NCBI RefSeq assembly: GCF_036898095.1 | Contig: NC_090751.1 | Location: 76,877,556-76,941,555, forward strand | Origin: Palaemon carinicauda | Lineage: Eukaryota > Arthropoda > Malacostraca > Decapoda > Palaemonidae | Length of the DNA stretch: 64,000 nt | Direction: 5' to 3' | Shown: positions 11,523 to 22,398 of the stretch, one piece after another | Layout: each line of letters starts with the position of its first letter | How positions within the stretch are numbered: the first letter of the stretch is position 1 | Notes under the pieces: model-generated | Seen by the model: only the letters and a program-made list of their open reading frames with translations | What the model was told of the DNA's origin: nothing | Databases searched by the model: none | Program-made: the position numbers and the translations under genes

Positions 11523-12342
11523 CTAGACGACAGGTTTTAGTACACTACCTGCTGCCACCACGTAATGCTTGAGTTCATGCACTTGCTTCGCATAATGCTT
11601 GTAGAACACTCTGGATGACTTCCATCCAGTGCATGAGCGAAGACGGTCAAAGTCCACATACTGGAAAAGAGTTCAGTGAGGAAGCAATTTTCCTTGGATC
11701 ATGACCTGCGGGTGTACTGTCAGGATCCGCTCTGCGAATGAAATAGGTGATCTTCGCCCTCAGTTGTTTTAGGGATAAGTATGATCCTGAAGTTTCTCCT
11801 TTAAAGAGCTGTCCTCCCATGAAGTCTGAAGTTCTTCGAAGATAGACCTTTGGACATTCCACTGGACACAGCGAGACACCTTCCTTCAGAGGGCAGATTC
11901 TCCGGGGACCCCATCTCTTGGTGGGTAGCTCGTTCTTAGCGAGAAATGTTCGGTCAGGAAAAAGATTCAGTTCTCCCGCTTCTGTGAACTGAATATGGCC
12001 CTCATCTCTGGATAGGGCCACTTTTTCACTAACTCTGGCCCCCGAGGCTATGGAAAAAAGGAAAATTACTTTTTGAGCCAAGTCTTTCAGAGAGCAATCT
12101 TCATTGTTCACTGTTGAAGCATAGTGTAGGACCTTTTCCAAGGACCATGGAATGGGCTTCGGAGGAGCTGCAGGCATAAGTCTAGCATGTGCCTTAGGGA
12201 TCTTGTTTAAGATTTTATTTGACAGGTCTACTTGGAAGGCGTATAGTAGAGGTTTAGTCAGAGCCGACTTACATGTAGTTATCGTGTTGGCTACCAGACC
12301 TTGTCTATGAAGGTGGATAAAGAAGGACAGACAGAAATCCAT
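11523..12342 (-). pseudogene. DIRS-like element 2 tyrosine recombinase
   Basis: Frame 11647-12342 followed by a shifted tail to a TAG at 11525-11523. DIRS elements use this enzyme rather than a DDE integrase to insert a circular DNA copy. Visible catalytic pieces are SGARVSE (first Arg), GHDPRKIASS (His and second Arg, about 11701-11690) and, in the shifted tail, GWKSSRVFYKHYA (nucleophilic Tyr at 11594-11592). The N-terminal part (IHLHRQGLVANTITTCKSAL) is the SAM-like core-binding domain. One frameshift near 11650 separates HXXR from the Tyr. Confidence 0.8.
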
Positions 12343-12417
12343 TGAGATTTCTTTTGGTCCTTTTGCTTTGATGAAAGCAACCCAGTTTTTCCAAGATGAT
12401 TCATATTGTCTTCTGGT

Positions 12418-13584
12418 TTACTTAGACTTATATTCTTCTAAGTAGTCTATACTGCCTTTTGAGATCCCAAATCTTTTCTTTACTGCTAAGGAGAGAAAAT
12501 CATGAAAAGAAGGTTTTGGGTTCTTTGTGATGAAGCGAAGACAGTCGACTTCTGGACCTGTTGAGACAGTGCTGGGTCCGGAAGAAGGACCAGCCTCAGC
12601 TTCAGTTCCAATACAAGAGGGAACCAGTTGCTCTTTGGCCACTTGGGAGCCACTAGACCTGCCGTTCCCCGGAAGGATCTCAGCTTGTTGAGGACCTTCA
12701 TTAAGAGATTGGTCGGAGGGAACAGGTAGATACGGTTCCATCTGTTCCAGTCGAGGGACATGGCATCCATCGCTTCCGCTAGAGGGTCCTCGTATGGAGC
12801 CACATAACGAGGTAGCTTCTTCTTGTCGCTCATTGCGAAGAGGTCGATCTGAAGAAGAATAAGTCTGCGTCTAGGGACCATTCTGACTCTATCAGCGTGA
12901 GCCGGGATAGAGCGTCCGCCATCACAATGCGGAACCTTGAAGGTGAACTGCTGACAAATGCCCTCTCTTCATTTCCGCCAGGTGGAAAATGGACAAAATC
13001 ACTTGGTTGATTTGGGGCGAACTCGAGCCTTGACGATTCAGACATCTCATTATCACCTCACTGTCCAGGACCAGTCTGATATGGGCTGATTTGCGAGGGG
13101 AGAGTTTCTTCAGCGTCAAAAAGACTGCCATGGCCTCCAGAACGTTGATGTGGAAGGTCTTGAATAGAGAAGACCAGGTCCTTTGGACTTTCCGTTGATG
13201 GGAGTGACCTTCCCATCCTTCCTTTGAGGCATCCGTATGGATGGTGACTGATGGTGGAGGTGGTTGCAAGAGCACGGTCCTCTTTAGGTTCTTGGCCTTC
13301 GACCATGGCTTGAGAAGTGATCGTAGTAGGGTCGGTATCGGTCTTCTAAGATCTCTTCGAGCGTTTGATGCGCATCTTCTCCAGACTCCTGACGCATCTT
13401 TTAGCTGTGCTCTTAGCACTGGGTCTGTCACTGATGCAAACTGGAGAGAGTCCAGTACTCTTTCCTGTTGGTGTCTTGAGATCCTGTCGGATTTCAGTAG
13501 TCTCTTGACAGATCCTGCTATCTTCTCTTCCCTGGGGGAATGGAGAGACGGTGTGACTTTAAGTTCCAAAAGATTCCGAGCCAT
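12418..13584 (-). pseudogene. DIRS-like element 2 RNase H and RH-YR linker
   Basis: Frame 12922-13584 ends the RT connection (RHQQERVLDSLQFASVTDP) and carries RNase H: TIHTDASKEGW (Asp), INVLEAMAVFLTLKKL (Glu), RLVLDSEVIMRCLN (Asp), HLSAVHLQGS. An overlapping frame finishes it with VMADALSRLTLIESEWSLD (12830-13045). Frame 12486-12881 is the conserved linker (DLFAMSDKKKLPRYVAP, IYLFPPTNLLMKVL, VAPKWPKSNWFP), found nearly word for word at 47480-47700 in element 1. Three frames are used. Confidence 0.76.
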
Positions 13585-14147
13585 TGAAACTCTTGAACTG
13601 GAGATAGTCGAGAATTTTTGACGTTGATCTTGAATCCCAGATGTTCAGGGAACTGGATCACTTTCTTGGATGCTTGCATACACTCCGTCCTGGATGCTGC
13701 CCACACCAGCCAGTCGTCCTGGTACGCTACAATTGTTGAACGACTGTGTCTGCAATTTTCGTGAAAATCCTTGGGGCTATGTTTAGTCCGAAGGGCATGG
13801 CTCTGACGACGTACTTCTTCTTCTGTAGCCTGAATCCTAGGTAGAAGGAGAGGGGGCGGTTGACTGGAATATGCCAGTAGGCATCTGCCAGGTCTATCGA
13901 GCCTGTGTACGCCCCTTTTGGTAACAGGGTCCTTATGTGTTGAAGGGTTAACATCCTGAACTTGTTGTTTTCTATGAACTTGTTGAGTGGCGACAAGTCC
14001 AGAATGACTCTGAGTTTGTCTGAGTCCTTGGGAACACAGAACAGTCTTCCTTGGAATTTGATGGACTTTGCTCTCCTTATCACCCGCTTGCTCAATAGTT
14101 CTATGGTATATTCTTCCAGTACATGGGTGGAGTGTTGGAAGAATTGA
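13518..14147 (-). pseudogene. DIRS-like element 2 reverse transcriptase
   Basis: Frame 13727-14095 has LRVILDLSPLNKFI, GSIDLADAYWHIPV (motif A, catalytic Asp) and MPFGLNIAPRIFTKI (motif B). The next frame reads VAYQDDWLVWAASRTE just below 13740, where element 1 has VAYLDDWLIW. A few codons before YQDD are missing and the frame shifts there, so the palm is broken exactly next to its catalytic pair. Confidence 0.78.
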
Positions 14148-14227
14148 GGAAATGATGGTAAAGCCTCACTCCAGCTCCATCCAAGTCCGTTCTTGATTAA
14201 GCTGTGGGCCCAAGGATCGAAGGTCTA

Positions 14228-15794
14228 ACGATCCTGAAATTGTTGGAGCCTCCCTCCTACCTGAAGAAACTCATTGCTTCTGCTTTCCGGAGGATTTACC
14301 TCCTTGACTGCATTCTCCCTTACCGCCTTTACCTCTTGGGGGGTATCTAGAGGAGCCCCGTTTAGACCCTCTACCCTTGGGACGAAAGGTAGTGGTCTGC
14401 CTCTCGAAAGCAGGGTTGAACGCTGGTGACTGGGCAACCAGCTGCTGAGGCACCATCTGGTAGGTTGTTGGGGGTTGAGCCACCATCTGGGGCATCGCGG
14501 TCATGGCAACTGTGGGATGTTGTTGTTGTCGTTGTCTGGCAGGCCGAGAGAGTAACCTAGGTCTTTTTGTCTTCTTTTTAGGCTGGGAACCCTCATCTGG
14601 AGAAGACTTCCTCTTCGCTGACATGCCCCACTTCTGGAGAAGGTTTCTATTCTCCGTGGCAGCCCTGTCCACAACTTCCTTGACCGCTTTACTCAGGAAG
14701 AGGTCCTTACCCCAGATATTGGAAGCTCAGATTCCTGGGTTCGTGCTATACTGTTGTGGAAGCAAACACAAACTCCCTACATGCTCTTCTGGCTTTGATA
14801 AAGCCATACAGGTCCTTGACCAAGGTAGCCAAATGCATTTTGGCCATGAGCATGTTCATATCTGGGATTTTGTTAATGCCTGCCGTCATCTCTATACAGT
14901 TCTGCAGATATAGAGATGCAGCCAGTCTCTCTTTTGTCTCTTGCTCCCTATGCAAGAGAAAGTCAGACAGCTTAGGGAGATTTTCGCTGAACTGACGTCC
15001 AGCGATATCTGCCTCCAACTTCCCAACTGAGAAGGTAAGGTGGACTTCCTTCCAGTCCTTATCTTCCATGGGAAGGGCTAGAGATAATGGTCTACACTCA
15101 TCGAGTGTAGGGCAAGGTCTGCCTGTCTCTATTGTCTTAATTACAGCTTTAAAAGCCTTTGACGTAAAAGGAAAGGCTATCGAAGCTGGAGCAAGAAAGG
15201 TGGGATGCTTTTTGCTAAGGGCTGACACTTTAGAGTTAGTGTAGCCCATCTGCTTCAGGCTACTTGACAAAAGAGCCTGAGCCTTATCATGGTCAAATAC
15301 TATGACCTCCTTAGGTTCCGACTCTTCCTTTGATGCTGGTTCTAGCTTCAGCCGGACAAAGCAGTCTGGGTAGGATTGAAAACTGGGCCAGAACTCAACA
15401 TCTTCAATAGGAACGGTCCCCAACTTCTCTGAGATAAAAATCTTGCCATTAGTAATAGGCATGTATTCTGCATACCTCCAGGGATTAACGTCAGAGAAAG
15501 TTGGGAGATCATGAACCCTGAGTCTCTTGTGAGACCCACGGGATGCGAGTTGAGCAATTCGTCTCTCCAATTTCACCTCCCTTTCTTCGCCTTGTTTGCG
15601 AAGACTCTTCATCAACGCAGTGAGATTGGCCAGGGCCTGTCTCATGTCATCTGATGGAGGGGCAGAAGATGTCGAGCCGAAACTGACGGAAGGGATTCCG
15701 ATTCAACCTCATCATTTTCAGGAGTCAAGGTGGACTCCTCTTCCAGACCTTCCGCTAGAAGGTCATTCTCGGTGGCTGAAGACACCTCAGACAT
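14228..15794 (-). pseudogene. DIRS-like element 2 gag
   Basis: Frame 14746-15645 (299 aa) is the central gag region, similar to the middle of the element 1 gag at 44760-45540 (compare LTFSVGKLEADIAGRQFSEN with ATFSVGKLSPDCASTQFSER, and YGFIKARRACREFV with YDFASARTCCRRHV). Frame 14271-14672 is the Lys/Gly/Arg-rich tail (SPAFNPAFERQTTTFRPKGR) before RT. An upstream Met at 15794 begins MSEVSSATENDLLAEG in another frame. The zinc-binding N-terminal exon of element 1 is not seen here, being cut off by the LINE at 15816. Confidence 0.74.
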
Positions 15795-16062
15795 CCTCTC
15801 CTCTTGATGGATGTCCATTATTATTATTATTATTACTGTCCAAGCTACAACCCTAGTTGGAAAAGCAAAGTGCTATAAGCCCAGGGGCTCCAACAGAGAA
15901 AAATAGCCCAGTGAGGAAAGGAAATAAGGAAATAAATAAATGAAGAGAATAAATTAACAATAAATCAATCTAAAAAAAAGTAACAACGTCAAAACAGATA
16001 TGTCATATTTAAACTATTAAACAACGTCAAAAAAAAATGTCATATATAAACTATAAAAAGAC

Positions 16063-17156
16063 TCATGTCCACCTGGTCAACAAAAAAGCATTTGCTCCAA
16101 CTTTGAACTTTTGAAGTTCTACTGATTCAACTACCCGATTAGGAAGATCATTCCACAACTTGATAACAGCTGGAATAAAACTTCTAGAGTACTGCGTAGT
16201 ATTGAGCCTCATGATGGAGAAGGCCTGGCAATTAGAATTAACTGCCTGCCTAGTATTACGAACAGGATGGAATTGTCCTGGGAGATCTGAATGTAAAGGA
16301 TGGTCAGAGTTATGAAAAATCGTATGCAACATGCATAATGAGCTAATTGAACAACGGTGCCAGAGATTAATATCTAGATCAGGAATAAGAAATTTAATAG
16401 ACCGTAAGTTTCTGTTCAACATATTAAGATGAGAATCAGCAGCTGAAGACCAGACAGGAGAACAATACTCAAAACAAGGTAGAATGAAAGAATTAAAACA
16501 CTTCTTCAGAATAGATTGATCACCGAAAATCTTAAAAGACTTTCTCAATAAGCCAATTTTTTGTACAATTGAAGAAGAAACAGACCTTATATGTTTCTCA
16601 AAAGTAAATTTGCTGTCGAGAATCACACCTAAAGTTTTGAAAGCCATAAATTTAAAGAAACATTATCAATACTGAGATCTGGATGTTGAGGAGCCACCGT
16701 CCTTGACCTACTTACAATCATACTTTGAGTTTTGCTGGGATTCAACTTCATACCCCATAATTTGCACCATGCACTAATTTTAGCTAAATCTCTATTAAGG
16801 GATTCACCAACCCCAGATCTACATTCAGGGGATGGAATTGATGCAAAGAGAGTAGCATCATCTGCATATGCAACAAGCTTGTTTTCTAGGCCAAACCACA
16901 TGTCATGTGTATATAGTATGAAAAGTAATGGGCCAAGAACACTAACCTGTGGAACACCGGATATCACATTCCTATAATCACTATGGTGCCCATCAACAAC
17001 AACATTTTGAGATCTATTACTTAAAAAATCAATAATAATGCTAAGAAATGACCCACCCACTCCCAACTGTCTGAGTTTGAAAAAAAGTGCCTCATGATTA
17101 ACACGGTCAAAGGCAGCACTAAAATCAAGGCCAATCATACAACTTCCTGACCACAA
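16063..17156 (-). pseudogene. 2A LINE reverse transcriptase palm and C-terminus
   Basis: Frame 16629-17156 has motif A IGLDFSAAFDRVNHEAL, motif B GVPQVSVLGPLLFILY (usual GVPQGSVLGP; Gly to Val) and motif C LVAYADDATLFASI with both catalytic Asp. Frame 16063-16647 continues with the thumb and C-terminal domain (FKTLGVILDSKFTFEKHI, WNDLPNRVVESVELQKF) to the stop. The frames overlap by a few bases, so one small indel separates them. The Gly to Val change in motif B may itself be inactivating. Confidence 0.8.
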
Positions 17157-17887
17157 TAAAGGGATTTCTGTACAGCATTGGAGATTGTAAGAAGGGCATC
17201 ACATGCTCCAAGGCCTTTACAAAAACCAAATTGCAAACTAGGGAATAGATGATTACCTTCAGCAAACATATTAAGACGTTTTGTCAGAAGACGTTCAAAA
17301 ACTTTAAATAATATGGGAGCTATGGAAATTGGGAGGTCATCAGTGGAACTTGAGCTACCACAAACACATTTACATAGAGGAGTAAAATTACCAATTCTCC
17401 AACAAGTGCTAAAAGCTCCTCTTCTTGCTAACTTGCGCAAAATAACAGATAACTTTGGGGCTAAGAAATCTGCTGTCTTTATGAAAAACAAAGGAAAAAT
17501 ACCATTTGGGTCTACACCTCCATAAGCATCAAGGTCCACCAACATAGCTTTAATCTCACGAGATCGAAAAGCTAAACTAGTTAGTTTAGCCTCGGGAAAA
17601 CAGGAATGAGGAAGTTCAAGTTTTTCATTACTCTGTTTACTCTCAAAAACATCAGCCAAAAGGGTTGCCTTTTCCTTTGGACAGTGAGTGACTGAGCCAT
17701 CTGGTTTAAGTAAAGGAGGAACTGTTGCATCTACGCCAAAGAGTGCAGATTTAAGGGTAGACCACCATTTATGTACCTGAGTTGTACCAGAAAGGGTTTC
17801 TTTTATGGTTAAATTGTACTCCTTTTCAGTTGAGGCATAAACTCTCTGAGCAAAAGCTCGAAGTTGAGTATAGTTGTTCCAGGTCAA
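17135..17887 (-). pseudogene. 2A LINE EN-RT linker and RT fingers
   Basis: A 250-residue frame: YASTEKEYNLTIKETLSG, KWWSTLKSALFG, GVDPNGIFPLFFIKTADFLA (finger motif) and ISIAPILFKVFERLLTKRL, then QFGFCKGLGACDALL leading into motif A. It overlaps the next frame by 22 bases, one indel apart. A stop and frameshift near 17930-17995 divide it from the endonuclease. Confidence 0.76.
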
Positions 17888-17988
17888 ATCTGATCTGTTA
17901 CCCTTCCAAAGGTGATAGGCCTCCTACTTCTCCAAATAAGCACGTCTACAATCATCATTGAACCACGGTTTGTCCTTCACTCGGTACC

Positions 17989-18858
17989 TTAGCACACAGG
18001 AAGGGATACGCTATCAATTATGTTGGCTAGATTCTCATTCAAAGGGACAACAGGATCTACACTATTATATAATTGTGACCAATTCAAGCACAAAAGATCA
18101 TGCAAAATCCCATTCCAGTCTGCTTGGGATTTCATATAAATTTTACAAAAATATGATATATCAGGGACAGGCTGCTCAGTTTTCACTAATAATGAAATCA
18201 AGGCATGATCAGATGTCCCGACTGGAGAACTAACCTTACAAGTTATAACGCCAGGGGAGTCAGTGTATACGAGGTCCAAGCAATTACCAGACCTGTGAGT
18301 AGCTTCATTTATGATTTGCTCACAGCCTGATTCAGAGGCAAAGTCTAAAGCTCTTAAGCCATGGCGATCGGTATGAGAGATAGAACTTAACCACTCCCTA
18401 TGGTGAGCATTAAAATCACCAACAAAGACAAAAGAAGCCTTTCTATCATCTTCTTGTATCTTGGCCATAATGGTAAGAAGACAATCAAAGATAGAATCAT
18501 CCATGTCTGGATTCCGGTAGATAGAACACAAATAAAAGTTGTTATGCCTACCACAAACATTTATTACCTGAATCTCATGACATCCACAATGATAGCAGGA
18601 CTTATGAGAAGCAGGGTACTCGGTCCTAATATACACCGCCATTCCCCTGGCCCTAGGGATGGCATCACATTTCAACATTATTGGCTTTTTGAAACCACTT
18701 ATAATGAGCTCAGATGAGTGCCTCATATAAGAAACCAAAGTTTCTGAGCACAAAAGAATATCATATTGTCTGGACGCAACTGTAAGGTCTTGGATATTTG
18801 CATGAAGACCACGAATATTGCAATACAGAAGACGACATTGACGAAATCTAGGACATAC
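17989..18858 (-). pseudogene. 2A LINE endonuclease domain
   Basis: The frame is open from just after the 2A motif (CRLLYCNIRGLHANIQDL) to a stop at 17989. The Met at 18753 is internal; the true N-terminus is the 2A scissile point. Endonuclease signatures are LLCSETLVS (Glu), FVFVGDFNAHHREWLSS (Asp/Asn) and GTSDHALISLLV (Asp/His). Every core catalytic motif of the APE-type nuclease is still readable in this one frame, which is less decayed than the RT. Confidence 0.8.
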
Positions 18859-18909
18859 TGGTCCCGGATTTCACTCAATGTCTCCACACAGCATAAGAAT
18901 TAATAGAAA
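18859..18909 (-). other. 2A-like ribosome-skipping motif, with TGA inside
   Basis: The minus strand reads FLLILMLC-GDIE-stop-NPGP, in frame with the endonuclease that follows (GDIE at 18885-18874, TGA at 18873-18871, NPGP at 18870-18859). D-V/I-E-x-N-P-G-P after a hydrophobic helix is the 2A consensus, at which ribosomes skip a peptide bond between G and P. 2A-like sequences are known at the front of some CR1-clade and trypanosome LINE proteins. The variable x codon is a stop here, so this copy is disabled. Confidence 0.78.
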
Positions 18910-19697
18910 TAAAAAAGAGACATCATACTTAAAAACTAGATCAACAAGAATTATAACAAAAACAATATGTACAGAATTATAAATAAAGTGATTGATGATA
19001 CCCATAGACTATAGTAAAAAGCCGGAAAAACTGGTCAACATGGAGGAGCCGATACACCATGCAAGGCTAAATACCCTCCAGGATAGCCACTTCAACTGAA
19101 GGGAGGACAGTAAGGATGGTTTTGAGAAGAAAAGTCAGAAAAAGGAAAAGACAACCTCTTGATAAACCACCAGGCATCCATGGCCCTTCTATTAAGCCTG
19201 CCCAACACACCATTTCAAAAAAACAAGAGGAAGAGAAAAAAATAATAAGATAGAATAGTGTGCCCGAGTGTACCCTCAAGCAAGAGAACTCTAACCCAAG
19301 ACAGTGGAAGACCATGGTACAGAGGCTATGGCACTACCCAAGACTAGAGAACAATGGTTTAATTTTGGAGTGTCCTTCTCCCAGAAGAGCTGCTTACCAT
19401 AGCTAAAGAGTCTCTTCTACCCTTACCAAGAGGAAAGTACACAGAACAAATTGCAGTACAGTAATTAACCCCTTGGGTGAAGAAGTGTTAAGTATCTCAT
19501 TGTTGTCAGGTGTATGAGGAAAGACGAGAATATGTAAAGAATAGGCCAGACTATTCTGTGTAAGTGTAGGCAAAGAAAAAATAAGCCGTGACCAGAGAGA
19601 GGGATCCAATGCATTACTGTCTGACCAGTCAAAGGATCCAATACCTCTCTAGTGGTAGTATCTCAATGGGCGGCTGGTGACCTGGCCAACCTACTAG
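18910..19697 (-). other. 2A LINE 5' leader
   Basis: About 790 bases upstream of the 2A motif with only short frames (one of 82 codons at 19067-19315, no recognised domain). It should hold the internal promoter. Its start near 19697 is inferred from the break in the recombinase frame of the neighbouring element. Confidence 0.5.
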
Positions 19698-20640
19698 TCC
19701 TCTAATGTCGTGGGGTCTAGGCTTTCCCGGAAGAGGAACCCCTGCACTACTGTAGGCTCTCATGATCACCTGCCGCAGCCAGAAGGAGATCGTATTTTTG
19801 GAGACTGGCTTCTTTACCAGATGAACAGACTCTTGGTTTCGGGGCGAAGTTTGGCTGTCCTCTCGAGGTACTTACGTACCGCCCTGACTGTACACTAAAG
19901 CAAGTCCTTCGGATTGTCCGAAGGAGGGATAGCTGGCTCTGAGAATCCTACAAACTTGGGGTCCCAAACAGCCGGATTCTGAGTCTTGGCTACGAAGGAG
20001 GGTAAGAATCTGAAGGTAGCTTCTCGCCATTCCTTCGAGTGTGAGACCTCGTAAGACAGCCCATGAATCTCACCTACTCGTTTTGCTGATGCCAGAGCTA
20101 ACAGAAAGACCGTCTTGAGGGTGAGCTCCTTGTCTAAGATGTCCTTGAGTGGCTCGAAGGGAGGTTCTGAAAGCATCTTCAGTACTCTAGCCACATCCCA
20201 CTGGGGCACTCTATAACGGTCGGGGGGGGGGGGGGGGGGGGGGGCGGCACGACTGCTTGAAGCTCTTGATGAGCATCGAGATATGTCTGGAGGCCTCTAA
20301 GTCGATGCCCCTCAGGAGGAAGACTTGTCCCATGGCTTCCCGGACTCCTTTGATGGCTGGGATGGACGTGCCCACTTCGTCCCTAAGATAGACCAGGAAG
20401 TCTGCTATCTCGGGAATGGAGGACCTTAACGGCCTGATGTTCTTCGAGGAGCACCACTTAGTGAAGGTAGCCCACTTCGCCTGGTATACCGCGACTGACG
20501 AACGTCTCAGTTACCCTGACATCCTCGATGCTGTCCTCAATGAATATCCTTCCTTCCTCAGGAGACGCTCGATAACCTCCACGCCTTGCATTGCGTCGGT
20601 GACGTCCGTATCTGCAGCAATCTGGACGCAAGGGATCTCA
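19698..20640 (-). pseudogene. Tyrosine recombinase of a gag-YR (DIRS-like) fragment
   Basis: Reading down the minus strand: core-binding domain VYQAKWATFTKWCSSKN, IADFLVYLRDEVGTSIPAIK, then after a G-tract the catalytic domain FLLALASAKRVGEIHGLS (first Arg), FLPSFVAKTQ, a shifted frame with KNTISFWLRQVIMRAYS and, at the LINE border, KPRPHDIRG (His and second Arg). The Tyr end is missing because the 2A LINE interrupts it. There is an in-frame TAA near 20510. It resembles the recombinase at 60400-61235 more than those of elements 1 and 2. Confidence 0.74.
20222..20244 (+). repeat. G23 homopolymer
   Basis: Lies inside the recombinase reading frame, between the core-binding and catalytic domains, where the family has a few prolines (CCN codons on the minus strand). 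Runs this long cause sequencing errors, so the exact length is uncertain. Confidence 0.9.
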
Positions 20641-20980
20641 GGTCATGGCTGGGGTATGACAGCTTCCATACCCGCTTTTGGGAACAGCAAGGAGCGCCAT
20701 CCGTTCGCTTGGAAGGTACGGTCCCGTGGCGTTCTTCTGAAAGCCACGAACCCATCTGCGCAGCTTCTCTCGTGCTGCATCCCTTGACTCCGCTGACTTG
20801 GGGTCATCAAAAGCCTCGGTAACCAAGGCCTTGCAAATTTTGCAATCCCGGGGGTCCCAGTACCGAAGAGATCCCTTGGAAGTGGTGCAGGAGGCATGAA
20901 CTCTGCACTCTGCATGGCCACAGAAGTCTTTGCTCTTGACATTGCAGAAGACTACTTGGCACTTCAGTTGGTCCTTCTGT
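20640..20980 (-). pseudogene. DIRS-like gag N-terminal exon with Cys/His module
   Basis: It begins at a clear minus-strand acceptor (CCTCTCTTTACAG ending at about 20981). The frame reads VKSKDFCGHAECRVHASC, WDPRDCKICKAL, then REKLRRWVRGFQKNA and GPYLPSER. The spacing of CGH..CR.H..C, W.P..C..C matches the separate exon of element 1 (43621-43791: CGHNVCRSHTHC, WHPDNCPVCYKL), and WV.GF..N....PY..SE matches the start of its next exon. Probably a zinc-binding gag N-terminus. It runs almost directly into the recombinase with no RT between. Confidence 0.65.
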
Positions 20981-21205
20981 AAAGAGAGGAAAATTAAATG
21001 AGTATGCGACAGTTTATCTTACCTGATAAACAAATATATAAAATATTACTATTAATATTTTAATCAGTATAGCTTAGGATAGACAAGCTAGAAAGGAATT
21101 AGGAAAGACACATACTTGTGTTTCCTGTCCAGCCAATTGCTGTGACCTCCCCCAAAATTAAAACCGAGTCTTCCTATTCAGGAAACCCGAGGGAAAGGTC
21201 TAACC
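20981..21205. other. Leader/intron next to the gag-YR fragment
   Basis: A short AT-rich stretch upstream (minus strand) of the gag acceptor, then a GC-richer segment cut by the hAT-like MITE. No gene seen. Confidence 0.4.
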
Positions 21206-22398
21206 CAGGGGTGGGGAACCCTTTTTTGAATGAAGGCCATCTTGCAATTCCTCAATGCTCCTTAAGGCCGCACAGAATTTTGTTGGTTATTTTATCCTCC
21301 AAGTAATTTGTTAGTAATCTAAAGAAAAAGTGACAGGTTTAAAAAAATTAAAGCATTACAATTTCAAATATTTGAATTTTTACTATTCATACAAGTAATC
21401 AGTAGATGTATTATATTGAAAAATAAATCTTAAAATATTTCATTCAAGTTTGGGTAGTTTTCAAACTACCGTAAGTAAATAAATAATATCGAAAGCATGT
21501 CATTTTCAAATTACTTTAGTTAAGCAAGTAGGTTCTTTGTATTGAAGTGATAAATAAAATAATATTAATCTTTTGGAAAAGATAGCTTATAAATATCAAC
21601 AATATAACCTTTTCAAATATTTTATACTGGGAAGTAGGTACTTTTTAAACAATCACATCTCATAAAAATGCAACATCCCAGTAAAAAATTGTATCTGTTT
21701 AAACACACTTAGCTGTTTTCATTAAAAAAAATCAATTATTTGCTTTCTTAGTATGTTCAATAAATCCCTAGTTTTTAGCCATCATAGCTAGAACGCCATC
21801 ATTGCAAACTTATCCTAATAAGGAAGTAAAATTTTGTTCTCCTTCACGACATTGCTTATTGAAGTTGTTGAAATGTCTGTTCCTCTTGTCCTTGCGTTAA
21901 GGTTACCTAAGGGAAGCTGTTGTTCATACAATCAGTGAAAGCACAAATAAAATATTTTTATGCCAAAAATCTGGAACCTGTCCATTCATGTAAAACTAAC
22001 ATAGATCACAGTGAGGAGATGGACAAAACAGGAACTCTCTCGTCCATCATACGTTAAATCACTCACTGCAACTAGCAGTTTTTCCTTGTCAGCTACAAGG
22101 AAAAACTGCTAGTTGTATTAAGTTAGGATTCATTGAATTCAAAGAAAATTTGCATCCATTCTCTGGGAGGTACAACACTGAACACAACTTTCCTATTGTC
22201 TGTATGTACATATTTGTAGTGTATGTGTGTACATACAGTAGAATGATTTCAAACACACAATATCCAGTGTCAAGGCAGAAATACACTACACAGTGTACAT
22301 ACACCAAAGGCCGTAGAAGGCCGCACTTGATGGTCCAGAAGGCCACATGCGGCCTTAAGGCCACATGCGGCCTTAAGGCCGCAGGTTCCCCATCCCTG
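21206..22398. mobile_element. Non-autonomous hAT-like element (1.19 kb)
   Basis: Ends are CAGGGGTGGGGAACC at left and, reverse-complemented, CAGGGATGGGGAACC at right: 15-bp inverted repeats of hAT type. Flanks GTCTAACC (21198-21205) and GTTCTAACC (22399-22407) look like an 8-bp target duplication with one inserted base. No transposase; internal sequence is AT-rich with GCGGCCTTAAGG repeats near the right end and a hairpin at 22069-22115. Confidence 0.8.
22069..22115. repeat. Perfect 21-bp hairpin with 5-nt loop
   Basis: Arms 22069-22089 and 22095-22115 are exact reverse complements (CTAGCAGTTTTTCC / GGAAAAACTGCTAG inside them), loop CAGCT. It lies inside the hAT-like element and could extrude as a cruciform or fold in RNA. 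Function unknown. Confidence 0.9.

Larger units (their letters stand above)
11430..15816 (-). mobile_element. DIRS-like element 2 (minus), degenerate
   Basis: The order on the minus strand is gag (15794-14228), RT (14147-13518), RNase H (13584-12830), linker and tyrosine recombinase (12881-11523). These are the gene complement and order of the 37181-49680 element, with clear protein similarity in each part. The 5' side is cut by the 2A LINE at 15816; no inverted terminal repeat is visible at either end. The left end is approximate. Confidence 0.8.
15816..19697 (-). mobile_element. 2A-bearing LINE (CR1/Jockey-type), near full length
   Basis: The minus strand holds a 5' UTR (19697-18910), a 2A-like peptide (18909-18859), APE-type endonuclease (18858-17989), RT (17990-16600), C-terminal domain (to 16063) and a 3' UTR ending in (AAT)n at 15834-15816. 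There is no RNase H. The 3' UTR matches the fragment at 9546-9980. The YADD catalytic box and the 2A leader suggest a CR1-related clade; the exact clade needs a tree. The 5' end abuts the gag-YR fragment inside its HDIR motif. Confidence 0.8.
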
